From: Asterias rubens
Taxonomy: Eukaryota > Echinodermata > Asteroidea > Forcipulatida > Asteriidae
Direction of reading: 5' to 3'
Assembly (NCBI RefSeq): GCF_902459465.1
Contig: NC_047081.1
Location: 9,329,883-9,393,882, forward strand
Length of the DNA: 64,000 nt
A model generated the notes under the pieces. That model was not told the origin of the DNA. It worked only from the letters and a program-made list of their open reading frames with translations, and made no database searches. Shown here one piece after another: positions 16,925 to 29,901 of this stretch (the stretch's first letter is position 1; each line of letters starts with the position of its first letter). The position numbers and the translations under genes were made by a program.

Positions 16925-17509
16925 GTAAGCTTTATTACTCTATTTATCTAGATGAAAAACAACTGGACCACAATCTCAATTAAAGCATCAATTCACTAAT
17001 GAAACAAGGCATAGAAGGGCAGGACAGTAGCTTGAAATAGCAGTGGCTATTTATTACACTGGCTATATATATACGGTTGCTGAAACCATGCTCGACCCAC
17101 AACAGTCAACTTGTTAGTTGTTTCGTGATTTGGTACAGCAACCTAATCCGTATGTTGCCGAGAATGACCGCCATTGTTCGACATTACTGTTGGTTAAAAA
17201 TGTACTGTTATCTTTCACATTATTTGTATGACAATTTGATGAACTGATTGCGTTTCTAACTTTGTTCAATAAGAACGTGTAGTGACGGAATTGTGAGATT
17301 TTGGACATGACGTTTTGTCTTCTGTATCTGTCCTTACGAAGATCATGGTCGGCATACCAGTATTAGTATCAGGCCTAACACCAATATCAAATTGTTCAGG
17401 GTTCAAATCTCTGACTTTATCGTAGGGACTTTCGTCAGAGGGGCGTTCGTAGGCGTCCGTCAGAGAACCATCCATGCCGGGTAATTGACATGTCTAGCCA
17501 ACTCATTAG

Positions 17510-17575
17510 TAAGTCTTTGGCAGTGGGTTCGAATCCCGGTCACGGCACTTGTGTCCTCGAGAAAGTGCGGGAGTA
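17510..17575 (+). mobile_element. SINE fragment (B box and 3' head)
   Basis: GTGGGTTCGAATCCCGGTCA followed by GGCACTTGTGTCC matches the second half of the SINE head at 6182. The first half is missing. Confidence 0.5.
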
Positions 17576-17661
17576 AAAGGGTTTACCTGCATAATTATAA
17601 TATTGTAATGACCCGTTTGTATGCCCGATGATATTCGGTTTGAAAGCACTAACAGTTTTCT

Positions 17662-17790
17662 TAAAGGCAGTGGACACTATTGGTACACACTCTCAATAAT
17701 TATTAGCATAAAAACTTACTTTTTAACGAGTAACGGGGAGAGGTTGATATTATAAAACATTGTGAGAAACGGCTTTCGATTACCATTTGT
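17662..17790 (-). mobile_element. MITE family A, partial, just upstream of the SYT15-like coding exon
   Basis: Begins TTAAAGGCAGTGGACACTAT, then TAATTATTAGCATAAAAACT and GAGTAACGGGGAGAGGTTGA, matching the right end of family A in reverse. Similarity fades before the exon acceptor at 17911. Confidence 0.7.
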
Positions 17791-17912
17791 TTTTCTTCTT
17801 GCTCTGCTTAAATTTTCTCCATTGTTTTGCCCGAATTTGCCACACAATGACTCAAATTTGATTAAATTTTTCACGCATAAAAATGCCTTCTTTTTCAAAA
17901 GCTTGATGCAGG

Positions 17913-20900
17913 ATGTCTTTGAAAATCGACCCATTATCGGCGAAACCTGCCCAGGAACAGTTATTACAAAAACCCACCGTGGAACCAACCCAAGCCGAAC
18001 CCTATGCCTCCATCCCGTACCCTATACCCCTAGTCATCGGCCTGTTGGTGGGGGCCCAAGTCATCATCATCATGTCTGTTCTCATCTACATCTTCACTCG
18101 TTCCAATAAAACCGATGAACCATCATCCAGATACGGCGAGATAGGCTGGTCCCCTCCTCACTCCGGCTCCAGCCTCTGGGGGAGACTGAGGATGAAAGTC
18201 CGCTTCCACTCCCAGACCAGGAAGATGAGTTCCAAGTACATACCGGAGACGAACTTTATCGAGAAATGGAGGAGTAGGAAACGGGATAATGTAGCCGCCC
18301 ATCCGCGGACCACTTCGGCACCCATCGAGTTCACCATCCCGACACGGCCCGAAACACCATTTCGAGCAAAAGCCAACGAGAAAGTACGGCCGTACCCGTT
18401 GACGCCGATGGCAAAGCCGAGCCTGGAGCCGTGGATAACTCCCCGGAGACGTCGCCCTTTCCTCACCATGGCCAAGAGGACCCGGAGCCTACAGCAGACG
18501 GAGTTAGACAAGCCTCAGTGCCGAATGTCGCGGTCCAATTCCATGCCGAATAGTCTTGCTCAAGCCGCCGCGGCCATGGAGGCTCGCCGCATCAAACAAT
18601 CAACCCCGTGCGACACCACCATCGGGCAGATCGAACCAGACCTGTATCGTATTGACGAGCAGAATGAAGTCTACACACCCTCAAAGTTTGGCCTGGGAAA
18701 GCTGTCGTTCTCGCTCTTCTTCGATAGCCACGAGGGCCAGTTGACTGTGTACCTCATACAGGCCGTGCAACTACCGGCGAGAACCGAGCGAGCCACGGCC
18801 GACACATTTGTTGAAGTGTCACTGCTGCCGGAAGAAGAAAGGCGGTCGGCAACCTCAAAGGTAGATATTTTCCTATACTCTAAAATATACCTTTGGTAAT
18901 CTTATGCTTCTTTCCTGCTTGTGTAAAATGTTTTCTAAACCAGAACGATTTCAACTACGGTAATGGCGTTTTCTTGTCAAACTACTTTTTGATTGCTGAC
19001 CAAGTGCTTTTAATATTGTGAGGGTTCAAGTTCATGTAACTTCTTGTTGGATAAATGGAACCAGACCAAACTAGACCAAACCAGAACCAACCGGTTCCTT
19101 CTTGCCGAACCTTAATTATTGTCACATTTCGTCACTCCCTGCAGGTCCAAAGAAGAACATTGAACCCGATCTACCGCCAGAACTTTATCTTCCGACTTCC
19201 CGAGGATGAAGTGGTTCACACGGTGGTGAAGTTCACCGTGATTGGACTCGACCGTTACTCACACCCCGTTCACATTGGTCAAGTCGTCCACAGACTGAGT
19301 GACCGAGACTTCTGCCTGTCTGCCAGTGACGTCAGCGTGCCGATTTGGCGGGACATTGAACAATCTGACCTGGTAAATTATTTTAAAAACATTAAATTTA
19401 TAAACCAGTGCCCAATTTCCTGAAGATTTTTAGCGGGAACTTCTTTTCTGAGCAAGAAATGAGTAGGGGGCACCAAAACCCTATGACATGTTTACTGGTA
19501 ACCTGTTTCTACTAAGCAGCATTTTTCTGTGCTTAGCAACATTTTGTGCTTACAGGCTTTGTGTAATTGGGCCCATCATGTCAACATGAGAGGCCTAGGC
19601 CTACATTTCTGTTGCCAGTGATTTTCGAACAGTAGCAGAGCACAAGATAAATTGAAGTAGGCCTAACCCAAGCATGAAATAATAGTCCAGAATTGAAAGC
19701 TGTAAGGCTTGCGCCATTGCCAAGGTTGACAAGAAAACCACGAAAGCAAACAAACAAACAAACAAACACCCCCAACAACCCCAACAAACAAACAAACAAA
19801 CAAACAAACAAACAAACAAACAAACAAACAAACAAACAAACAGCCTATGACCAATTAGTACTTTGTTTTGCTCTTCACTAGCCAGAGGAGCCAAAGCAAG
19901 GTGATCTGCTGTTCTCTCTAACATACCTCCCCAATGCTGAGCGAGTAACGGTCACTATATTGAAAGCTCGTAATTTACTCCTCCCGGATTCAGAAGATCC
20001 AGATGCCAGAAAACTAGGTAAGTTGTTCACTTTTATAATGTTTAAAAAAAAAACTGAGAGAGATATCGGATCTATCCAGATCTTTGTATTAAATACAAAA
20101 GCAAAAAATAGTTAATGGCCTGACGTTTCGACCCTAGCAAGTCTTTCTCGGTGCTAAATAAAAATAAAAAATTAAGCACATGTCATTTGAATTGTTGCCA
20201 ATTTTGTGTATGGTTGTTTGCAGTAATGGACACATTCGTCAAGGTCTCCGTGGTGAAAGGGGGCAAAGTGGTTAGGAACAAACAAACTTCGGTGGTGAGA
20301 AGAAACGCAAACCCGTCCTACAATGAGGCTTTCACCATCGATTTGAGATGTGAGGATGAAAAGGTAAAAACTGTACTCTCATTAAATGTTTTCAAAAGGC
20401 TAGACTTTGTCATTGAGCAAAACAAAGCACACACTGGTGTCCCGAAGCAAGACATTTGACCATGATTGCCTCGTCCTTCGGATGGGACAAAAAGCAGTTG
20501 GTCCTGTGTGTTGTGTAACGCATGTAAAATAACCCAGTGCACTTATCGAAAAGAGAAGGGGGGTTGCCCCGGTGTCCCTGGTCTGATTGGCTGCATATTG
20601 TGCCACAGGACCTTGTAAACCATTACATGGTGCTATGTAAGAGGAGTAGGTCTCATTTCATACTTAAAAAACCGACAAATCTTGCAAGAAAAACCGAACG
20701 TTAATGCGCCTCTAACACCACAGTGACTGACGGAAATGACCGCTATATAAGAAGCCACTATTAGTATTATTACTATGAAGCTTACTGGTTTTTACTTTTA
20801 TAATCACAGGTATGTATAGTCTTTGCCGTGTGTCTTCGGGTGAACCCGTTCGCCGGCCACAAAACCCTTGGCCGGTGCCTCGTCGGTCCGGGCAAGATGG

Positions 20901-20983
20901 CCTCCGCAGACGGCGCTGCCCACTGGCGTGATATGATGGTCTCACCGAGGAACGCAATGACGGCGTGGCATCCTTTAAAGTAG
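17913..20983 (+). CDS. SYT15: Synaptotagmin-15-like protein, tandem C2 domains, 5 coding exons
   Basis: Coding exons: 17913-18860, 19145-19372, 19882-20017, 20224-20363, 20810-20983; in-frame GT-AG joins give 541 residues. Seen: an N-terminal transmembrane segment at about residues 39-61, a basic Arg/Ser/Pro-rich linker, C2A from about 259 (FGLGKLSFSLFF) and C2B from about 398 (QGDLLFSLTY), ending HWRDMMVSPRNAMTAWHPLK. The order TM-linker-C2A-C2B, the WRDIE stretch before C2B and the HW...WH C-terminus resemble vertebrate SYT15; SYT17 is the alternative. The calcium loops of C2A lack most of the usual aspartates (PARTERATADTF), so calcium-independent membrane binding is inferred. Family role: membrane trafficking and exocytosis. 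The start is the first ATG of this exon, one base after its acceptor. A likely non-coding exon ends at 16924. A family A MITE piece lies just upstream of the coding exon. Confidence 0.85.
19408..19576. mobile_element. Family E-like element in SYT15-like intron
   Basis: Flanked by TGCCCAATTTCCTGAAG and TGTGTAATTGGGCCCA, with TAAGCAGCATTTTTCTGTGC inside. A diverged copy. Confidence 0.45.
19748..19842. repeat. (AAAC)n microsatellite
   Basis: Tetranucleotide run interrupted once by CACCCCCAACAACCCC. It explains the repeated Cys-Leu-Phe-Val chance frames on the minus strand. Confidence 0.97.
20420..20640 (+). mobile_element. SINE body fragment
   Basis: Contains TTCGGATGGGACAAAAAGCA, a ...GTGCACTTATCGAAAAGAG block and CCTTGTAAACC, the same order as the body of the minus-strand copy at 57840. 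The tRNA-like head is missing. Confidence 0.65.
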
Positions 20984-23344
20984 CCATTCAAAGATACGAA
21001 GACCTGGGTGGGGCAGGTGGGCCTCTGAGTGGGGGTGCACCAAACTAAAGTGGCAGGTTCCCCCACTCCCAACCCTCAGCAGAGTTGCCCGGGAGACGGG
21101 AGTCACAACACACCTTGATTTTGTATTTCTACCAGTTCTGAATAACGGGAGTCAAGATTGCAAGCTTCACTGAATGAGAAAGCTCCAACATGAGGTTTGT
21201 TGATTTTTTTTTTTTTTTTACTTTGATGGGAAATTGATAATTAACTGCTTTCATCAAAAACGAACGGAAATGCGCCATGTTTACTGCCACACTATAGACG
21301 GACAATCAAGTTTGGTTCAAAGATTAAGGAAGGAGTTTTCTGGCTGAAACTGAATTAACATAACTATAGTAATTATGGCTGTCATCACCGGGCCACGAGA
21401 AACGACCAGAACTACAGCATACTCAAAATGAGTCTGCAGAAGATGTCTTATTTTCTCTGTCAAATTCCAGAAATTATCTTTAATAAGACACTTTCCATCT
21501 TTGAGATTGGCAACATCTGACATAACTAAGGACAGCATCTCAACATGTAGGATGGCACTTCCGGGGCTCCGTAGTTTCTTCATGGAGGGAGGAAAAGCCT
21601 CAATGTTTTCTTCAAGATTTTTATGTGCTTAGCAAAAGTATGCTTTAAGCAGATTTAAGAAATGTAAATTTAGTCAAGCTTTTGAAATTCCAAAGAAATG
21701 CCTCAAGCAAAAGGTTAAGAGGTAAATTTCGGGATAAATAACAAACTTGTCACAACATGTTGATTGTTAATTAAAATCAAGTGTTAATTTTCAGCTACCA
21801 AGTACAAAATCTATACACATTACTTAAAACCAGACTGATCACACACACAGACATAAAAACATGCCAAATTATTTCAACACTAAGTACACGTACTACATTT
21901 CAAGATTTCAGCAAGGGTTTGGCAAAAGGGTGTCCAAATTTGCTGGAAACTTTAAAGTTGGTGTTCAAATTGTCCACTTGCAATAAAAACGGGGTATCCG
22001 AGAGAAACCCGGACACCTATATGGCTAAATGCTATCAAAAACACTAATGCCCTCAACGATTTTACAGAATGTTCTATAAATTGTATTCTGACACTGAATA
22101 ATAAATAACACAACGCATCATTGCATAGAAATGCTGAAAAGGATGCTAATTGCTAGGTTTCTTGGGTTGAATGTAATGTTATATACAACATTTGATGCAT
22201 ATTGCATACTATGGGTACAATTTATCAGAATTTAAAGGAACGTTACAGACTTGGTCAGAAACACAAAAATCGTGAAGATCACAGATTTACATCAAACACA
22301 GTCTAATGATGATGATAGTAGAAAACATCCCTTGAAATATTTCTGTCTGAAATGTCAAATTTGATGAGAAACAAATTATCTAATTTTGCGTTTGGAGTTT
22401 ATCGCTCAGTGAGTGTTTTATTCAATTTTGTTTTGGCATCAATACAATGCAAAATTTGTAATCGGTTTTTCACTATTTTCTTGTGACCCAGATGGCCGAT
22501 CGATCTCAAACTTCTCCCGCTTTGTCAGTTCATGTATATGGTGGATTACATAAAGTGCTTACACTGCCAGCAACTGTTTCATCAGCAAAAACCAATTCTG
22601 TACCGTCCTTTAATCATAGGGTGAAATCTGGACTGTTCTGAACATCAATGAGTAATTTTTTGGGAAATTAAATTTGCACTCATTTTTGACTTCAACAAAT
22701 GGATTTATTTCTAGTTGCTAACACTCAGGATTGATTATTAATTACTACAATTTTTACAATTCATTTAAGATAACTATTAGTTAAGTATAATTTCAATTTT
22801 GGTACACAAGAAGACTTTGCATACGGGTATATTATAATTATACCTTTGAAGAATAAATAAGTTAAAGATGCTATGTCAGATTTTTGGCCCCAAACATTAA
22901 CATTAAAAAATAGATTTTTTTGAGTGAATGGTATTTTAAAGAGTATCACCCGCTCTAACGAAAACAAGTTTAACTTTTACTTTTAATGATCAGGAACCAT
23001 GACAAAAATTTAAAACGTTTCTTATAAAACACATAAGAATTGGTCACGTGATATATTGTCGGGGTCGCGCCAAAAACTAATTTTGAGCACTTTATTTCAA
23101 TGCTACTAATAATTGTTGGAATTTTTCAAGCAATGGCTCAAATGAAAGCTTGTAACTTTCTCGACCCCCATCAAAATTTTCGGGTGAAATCGGCCAAAAA
23201 TCTGACATAGCATCTTTAAATGTATGACATGTATGAGGAAGTCCAGTTAACAAAGATGAACACCACTCTTGTTTGGTTGTTAATATATTTTTTAAAGTAA
23301 CTTATACGAATTGTGCGAAAGCGACACACTTTAGGAGAAATTAT

Positions 23345-23583
23345 ACAGGCCCAATTGCATAAGGCTGACAAAAACAAACATGTTGCTAAGCACAGAAAAC
23401 TAATGCTTGGCAGTTCAGTTACCAGCACAAAAAGTAGCTTGGCACACACAGAAATGGTTGGTTGCCAAAAGAAGTTTACCAGCCAAAAATACCAAGTCAC
23501 ATGTACCATCTGTGACTGGTACCCTCCTCATTTTTGCTGAATTAAAGCAGACGATTTCTGAATTTAAACAGCTCTGTGAAATA
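23345..23583. mobile_element. Family E-like element
   Basis: GGCCCAATTGCATAAGGCTG at the left, CAGCTCTGTGAAATAGA at the right, and internal ACTGGTACCCTCCTCATTTT, as in the 15605 copy. Confidence 0.5.
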
Positions 23584-24768
23584 GAGTTTTGTAGATAGAT
23601 GGGTTTTGTCGTAGCCTTAATGAAATTTGTGTGCATAGTGTGTTGTCTTCACACAAGGAAGTGAAGCCTACCTCATTGTTTTGTTACTGATGTGAAACTA
23701 CTTAAAAAAAATAATTTTAAAAACCAAGATTATTTACAATAAAAAATAAAGTTAGCACAGAAGCTTGCGTTTTATAAAGCATTGTATTTTTTAGTTTCTG
23801 TATAATTTTAATGCAAATTATAACCAAAACTTTATTATTGTTAAAAAAACAAAAAAAAATCACAAATCTAACACTAGTATGCAGCTGCAACTGGGTGAGA
23901 CAGTCACCAAAAAGTACAGTATTTCAAACAGAACAACATGTTTTTTTCTAAGAGTCCATACACAAGTTGGGAGGTAGTCTAAATATTCTTATGTTACTAT
24001 GGCAACATTTAAGTACTTTAATTTCTACCTAAACCTTAACAACCTCAAAATCTAACTATACAAGCTTACTTAGTAAGACTGACTATGTACATTTAAAACA
24101 TTAAGATATTGCATTGGTTTAACTGCAACCGTTAAACAAAAAATCTCCAGCAAAAATGCTTGGATTGAAGTGTTTGGTGTGAGGTTGGTTTTTCGAAGTT
24201 GTCTAGAAAAACTGCCTTGTGTGACAAGGTACCGTGAGTCGATCACAATAAATATTGTCCAATGTTGCTCAATCTTGCCAAACGAAAAGGGGGCATTTGA
24301 CAGAGACTGCACTGTCTGATTTTTATCAATTTTGATATGAAGAAAGGGGGCACACCTCAAAACTTGTATACTGTTATTTGGAAATTATTACACAAGATTT
24401 AAAGATTCCCAAATGACCAGTGCAGTGTCTCTGCCACGATTGCAGGCCTCAGGCCGGGGACTTTAGTATCAGAATAGTAAACTAAATAAACTTATTACTG
24501 GACAAGTCCAGCAGTTTTGTATTTTTTTTCAATTGAATGGTTGAAACCTCACTGTGTATATCATCTTTTCTTTTTTAAATAGACAAGAGATGTTTACTTT
24601 GACTCTGGATAAATATCTTTCAATGCAGTTGAGTATCGAAAGATAATTACCCAAAATGAGATAAATTTTGTGTTGAAAATTTGATTTGATTTGATTTCTT
24701 TTTGAATTATGGTCTTGTAAAAATATTTATGGTCCAGCTGAATGTTTTTAGCTACAAGCCAAGTGTCC

Positions 24769-24960
24769 TATTGACCCATTTCACCTGACGTCATCATCAG
24801 AACAATCTTGGATGCGCCATTTTGGTGGTCAATGTCAAAGTGTGTTATTCAGTGAAGTGCACATTTTTAGGTGACGCGGCGTTTACACATAAACCTATTG
24901 ACCACCAACATGGTGAACGTGGCATCAGTCGCCGCGTGTGACGCGCGTGCAAGTGTCCTA
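24769..24960 (+). mobile_element. Interspersed family G, copy 1
   Basis: CCATTTCACCTGACGTCATC, then an AATCTTGGATGCGCCAT block, then ACCACCAACATGGTGAACGT. The same order recurs at 26188-26320 inside caspase intron 3. Contains TGACGTCA. Confidence 0.55.
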
Positions 24961-25223
24961 TACGATTTTCCCACCATCAAACCCTGTGTACCATTATGAT
25001 ATTTTTTTGGGGGAGGTAGATGAATGTTTTGTACATACATGTCAGCCATTTAAAGGCCCCAAAAACTGCCCATGCAATGCCGAGTTGCAAATGTGATTGC
25101 TTTTCGTCGACAGCTTTTAAGTAATTTTAACAGCTTTGCTGTGGTAAACTGTAAAGGGGGCACTATATTGTGAATAGCCTGCAATAGTTTTATACAATAT
25201 CAGGGCAATGAATAGGACTAGAT

Positions 25224-28200
25224 TCACTTTGGCGTAAATATCAATTGTTTTGTAAGCATGGATACAAAGCATGGGATCTGCTTCTTACCCAGCATACGAG
25301 GGTCTAGACATCGCTCCACAGCTCGCTGACCCACTAACCGATTGACGACGGTTAAGATGCTGGTGAACTCCATAGTGCTGCCGTAGTGCTCCATGACCTG
25401 ACTCAGGGCCTGGATGAACCACGAGCCCAGTGCCGTGTCACGGTGAGAGTAAAAACCTACGGATGAAAGTGTTCAAGAGTTTACTTCAAGACATAGTACA
25501 GGATGACAGGATAGGTGATCGTCGAGGACCAAAAAAAAACAATTGAGTTTTCTAGAATTTAACATTTAAAATGAAATATCTTTCAAAATAAAGGATCTAG
25601 ACTGGTAGGATTTGAAACTTTGCAGGGTGAAAGTATTAATAAGGAGAGGTTTGCGATAAAACCGTGACAGTCTCTGTAGTGTTGGTTCTGAAACAAAAAA
25701 ATGGTTGACAACTCAACATTTCGATCAGTATTCTCTGATCGTCTAGAAGCTGCCTCTACTGCTGCAACCAGGCAAGCTCAGTGGTACAGTTTTAAGACAT
25801 CTGTTACATAACAAAATTATGCTGACCAGAATAAGATCAAACACTAAACATGTACACTAAACATGTACAAAATGTAACTGGATCCAGCATAGTTTTACAA
25901 AAGCTGAAAATGTTGTCTGCTTTAGGCAGCTTTATGAAATTGGGCGCAGGTTGTGAACTCGTAAACAAGCACCCTTTAAAACTCTTTAGCACCAATATTT
26001 ACCTTGTGTGACGGAGTAACAGATGAGTATATCAGCCCCAGCTGGGACTGTTGGGCGCGGTCCGTTATCCACTACCGTGTAGCCACTGTCCGGTTCATCA
26101 CTGTCCACAGCATCCGTCTCAACTCCAATTTCGTGTTTATCCCCCCGGCAGGCCTGCACAATGGAGAGAAATGTTTTGTTTCAGTATTGACCTTTTTTAC
26201 CTGACGTCATCATCAGAATAATTTTGGATAAGCCATACTGGATAGGCAATACCACTAGCTATTCATTGAAGGGCGCATTATAGGCGATGCGGCGTTCCAC
26301 CAACATGGTGAGCGTACAATTATGTTGTTGTAAAATAACCTTATTTTCTCATAGTTCATTTCTGACACTGCTAACTACTGGTTTTTTTTCTTCTGCAGGT
26401 TTTCTTTCACACTTGTTTTTCTCTTTGACCTCGTCTAACCATCGGTGTGTTTGCTTGTTTCAGGAACTTGGTCAACTTTAAGAGGAGACAACTAGAGATT
26501 CCACACACGAACCCATTTTATTCTCGCAGGTTTACAGATTAAACTTGACCCAAACCTTGGGTCTCTTTCTACCCAACTCTCAGGCAGTGGGAAAACACAC
26601 CCCATAGTACTTAGCCTCATTCGTATTCTAACCAAAAAGTAGGAACTATCACATGGTGCTTTGCAAAAAAAACAAAAGCGGTAATAAGTTTGTACAATTT
26701 TCATTTCCAACCTCTGAAACTTCAAATCCTTGTATCGGAAGACTCTGCTCACCCCAACCATTTAGCTTATATAACTAGAGTTGAATAGCCCCTCCCCCCC
26801 CAAAAAAAAAAAAAGATAGTCAAGTAAATCTTACCTGAACAAGAAAAACTTTTGGCTTTCCAACAAGCGATGGACAGTTTTCACCCCTGAAGTACTCAAA
26901 GAGATCACTTATGGGTAGGGTGCCATCGTATCCGTAAATGATGCCATCGTCGCCGTGCGTTAAGAACGCGCAAAGAATACAATCAGAGTCAGAATGGTCC
27001 ATTTCCAAGGCAGCTATAAATATAAACACACACAAAAAAGAACGCTAATTTAATTCTGTTGGCAAGTCAACATGTCACGGGCTAATGAAGGCAAGAATAT
27101 GTCCTAGCAGGAAAAAAAATCCCTGATAGGAATATACAATCAGAGAAACATCATTTTTCAGATTAAATTTTTTGGGGACAAAAAATTATATCTTTTTACA
27201 TTATAACCACACATTACTTCGAAGTGAAATGCTTCTCAAAATGTTTGAACTATCGAAAGCTGCTGTCTTCTAAACCAAAAGTTGTTATTGCCAGTAATTT
27301 TCAAAGTGATTACCAATATATAACTAGCCTTTAATGCTCCATTTGTACACTCAAGTGAACAGTGTCATTGTGGAAAACCAGTCTATTCTAAATACAAGCC
27401 TTACTAGCTAAAAGGCACTGACCACTTTTGGTAATTGTCAACAACCAGTCTTCTCACTTGGTGTGTCCCAACATATGCAATAACAAATCTGTGAAAATTT
27501 GGTCTCAATTGGTCATCAAAGTAGTAAAAGAACAATGACAAATTAAAAAACACCTTGGTTTCACAATTTGTTGTGCTTTAAGATGCCTAATAAAAGTCTT
27601 TTAATTATTTCAGTGATTAATTAACCTCTTTCTCAAAAACTACAATACTCCAGAGGGAGCCGTTTCTCACAATGTTTTATACTCTCAACAGATCTCCATT
27701 GTTCGTATACCAAGTAAGTTTTGATGCTTATAATTACTTTGAGTAATTACCAACCAGTGCCTTTAAGGTCTAGAAACCTACCTCTTTCAAACTGCCTCTT
27801 GATTTCTGCCACACGAAGGTCTTGGAACACCACGACTTCGAAGCCTAACCTCCCGAGGTACTTGCGAAGGTTACGTGCGTCAAGCTCTGTGCCTGTCCGC
27901 CTATTCATTCCAACGGAGAGGGAGAAGTTCTCATGGTTGAAGACGATTGCAAGACCTCTCTTTCGATGATCCATCCGATATCGAAGCTGAATGTCTTCAG
28001 GTAGAGACTCGATGAACCTGAGAAAAACAATATTAACAACTTGAAATTCAGTTTCTGCGACGTCATTCAACACAATTAAAATTATCCCCCAGATTAAGCC
28101 AGGTTAATACTCCCTGCGAATGCGAATGAAAAGCAAATTTGTGAATGTGTGACGTCACAACTCTGTTTTCGCTGCGAATATTCCAGAAGTGGAGCACAGC

Positions 28201-29836
28201 TCAAATACTGAGAATTATTTGTTGCAAATTATTTGTGGCGTCAACATTCGTATCACATTCGCAGGAAGTATGAACCGGGCTTTAAGATAGACAATAATGT
28301 CATTTCCCAGATTCTGTATTCCAATTGCAGATTATTCTTCATGCGTGGGCATAATAACTCTAGATTTTAGTCAACATCTTAAAGCCATTGGACCCTTTCG
28401 GTTCAGAAAAAAAATAAAATAATCACAGATTTACAAATAACTTACAGGGTTTACAGAAGGCAATGGTGAAAGACTTCTCTTGAAATATTATTCCATGAAA
28501 TGCTTTACTTTTTGAGAAAACAGCAAAACAATATAAATTCTCGTTAACGAGAGTTACGGATTTATTTTAAACACATGTCATGACACGGCGAAACGTGCGG
28601 AAACAAGGGTGGGATTTTCCGTTGTTTTCTCCCGACACCGATGACCGATGGATGGAGCCTAAATTTTCACAGGTTTGTTATTTGATATAGAAGTTGTGGT
28701 ACACAAAGTGTGGGCCTTGGACAACACTGTTTACCGAAAGGGTCCAATGGTACTCACAGGCTACTTTTGTTGGTTTTCAATGCCCCTTATTTTTTACCGC
28801 GCGAGGGCGCTATAAATAGTATTTTGATCACTTCCGGGGGTACACGCGATTCGCCCTGCACAAATTAATAGGCGTTCTGTCACTTTTGTTGCGCCGTAGT
28901 TTCAATTTGCTTTAGAGGTGGATTATAACGGCTCCTTTAAAAGTTTTATTGTCTGTGATGGATTAGATGTCTGTGGTTATAATGTGTTCCAATCTTTAAA
29001 AACTGTTGATTGCGTATGAATGAATATACCCCCGGAAGTGATTGAGAGCGCCCTCACGCGGTCAAAAATATGGCCCATTACCATCGTATAGGCCCTACAA
29101 TCCTGTTTTCAATTGGTTTCCACAACACATAATGTACACTACCTTACCCCAAATCTCTAGCGTATTCAACAGTATCCATACTTCTGATCGCTCATACATA
29201 AACTCTGTCACAACAATTTAAAAATGCTTGCTGTCCAGCATGCCTCCACTTAAATACAAATTTTTACAAATTCGTTTCTGTTGATGACCTAAACTTTTTT
29301 CAGCTTGACCAATACTCTCCATACTTGGTCACCAAAGTTACGTAATCAAGGAATGATTTCCCAATAATCCATAAAAAGGGAAATTCCATTCCATGACCAT
29401 GAATTGAAAGGTACAGTGGAGCACTGTATTGTTTATGTCTGCATTGATGTAGATTTCATAATTAGACCATTACACACAGTTCTAAAAAAAGGACGGGTGG
29501 GGATCTTTTCTGCCTATTGTCCAATTTCCTGTGTGAACAACAAACGGCATCACTACTAGTTCCGTTTATACCTCATTGTTTATCTCACCCTGGAAAATGG
29601 AAAGCAGACGTTTGGTCATTTCTTGTTGAGTTCTTTACTTGCGATATCGCAGGCCTCCCTAATCGTGATGAACTGAACGCATTTAGTGGTGCTTTGCCAG
29701 TCTTTGCATCTGTGGCTGTGCTATCTCCAGGGGAGCTTTCTTCAATCACATCGTGAGCTGTTTCTTTTCCAGTGGGCTGGTTCTGTGGAATGTTGTTTGT
29801 ATCTGCAGCAGGAGCATCTCCACTGTTGTCGGACAT
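25224..29836 (-). CDS. CASP6: Effector caspase (caspase-6/3-like), 5 exons
   Basis: Exons (minus): 29836-29589, 28017-27782, 27013-26835, 26153-26003, 25456-25224; the frame closes to 348 residues. Seen: an 80-residue N-terminal region without a recognisable CARD or [22 protein letters not shown]; the [15 protein letters not shown] substrate loop; catalytic His181 (LTHGDDG) and Cys223 in QACRG, whose Gln ends exon 3; the p10 part with [16 protein letters not shown] and C-terminus [18 protein letters not shown]. Role: cytosolic cysteine protease cutting after Asp during apoptosis. The C-terminal half and the start of the catalytic domain read like caspase-6, but the inter-subunit site VETD235-A sits where caspase-3 has IETD. 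Orthology within caspase-3/6/7 is therefore open. Head-to-head with GRHPR. Confidence 0.92.
26188..26320 (+). mobile_element. Interspersed family G, copy 2
   Basis: TTTTTTACCTGACGTCATCA, AATTTTGGATAAGCCATACT and CCACCAACATGGTGAGCGT parallel copy 1. In the caspase intron between exons 3 and 4. Confidence 0.55.
27411..27767 (+). mobile_element. MITE family A, near full length
   Basis: Left end AAAGGCACTGACCACTTTTG, right end AATTACCAACCAGTGCCTTT, with the AACATATGCA and GGAGCCGTTTCTCACAATG blocks between. It ends only about 15 bp from the caspase exon 2 donor. Confidence 0.8.
28091..28283. mobile_element. MITE family D copy
   Basis: Ends TAAGCCAGGTTAATACTCCC and GAAGTATGAACCGGGCTTTA, with inner CTGCGAATGCGAAT / ATTCGCAGG repeats and a TGACGTCA. 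In caspase intron 1. Relatives at 30475, 33366 and 46374. Confidence 0.75.
28380..28750 (-). mobile_element. MITE family B copy
   Basis: Ends AAAGCCATTGGACCCTTTCG and CGAAAGGGTCCAATGG. The terminal bases changed symmetrically (ACCCTTTC / GAAAGGGT), which supports the ends pairing or being copied from one another. In caspase intron 1. Confidence 0.8.
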
Positions 29837-29901
29837 GGTTACAGATGAACGTGTGAATCGAACAGTAGATGAATGTTTTGTACACCTTGTACCCTAATAA
29901 A
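29837..29901 (-). other. 5' leader part of the caspase first coding exon
   Basis: On the minus strand an acceptor (ATTTCAG) precedes 29901, so the coding exon probably begins there and a further leader exon lies upstream. The best candidate donor is at 31276 (CAG|gtaaa on the minus strand). Exact transcript start is not visible. Confidence 0.4.

Larger units (their letters stand above)
21000..25220. other. Intergenic / untranslated, SYT15-like to caspase
   Basis: No exon recognised. Long AT-rich stretches, a family E-like piece at 23345-23583, and a family G piece at 24769-24960. The two genes converge here, so both 3' untranslated regions probably lie inside. Confidence 0.5.

Noticed and set aside
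19581-19924. Minus-strand frames rich in Cys-Leu-Phe-Val
   Set aside because: Translation of the (AAAC)n microsatellite.
29517-29756. Plus-strand frame over the caspase first exon
   Set aside because: Antisense shadow of the caspase N-terminal exon.
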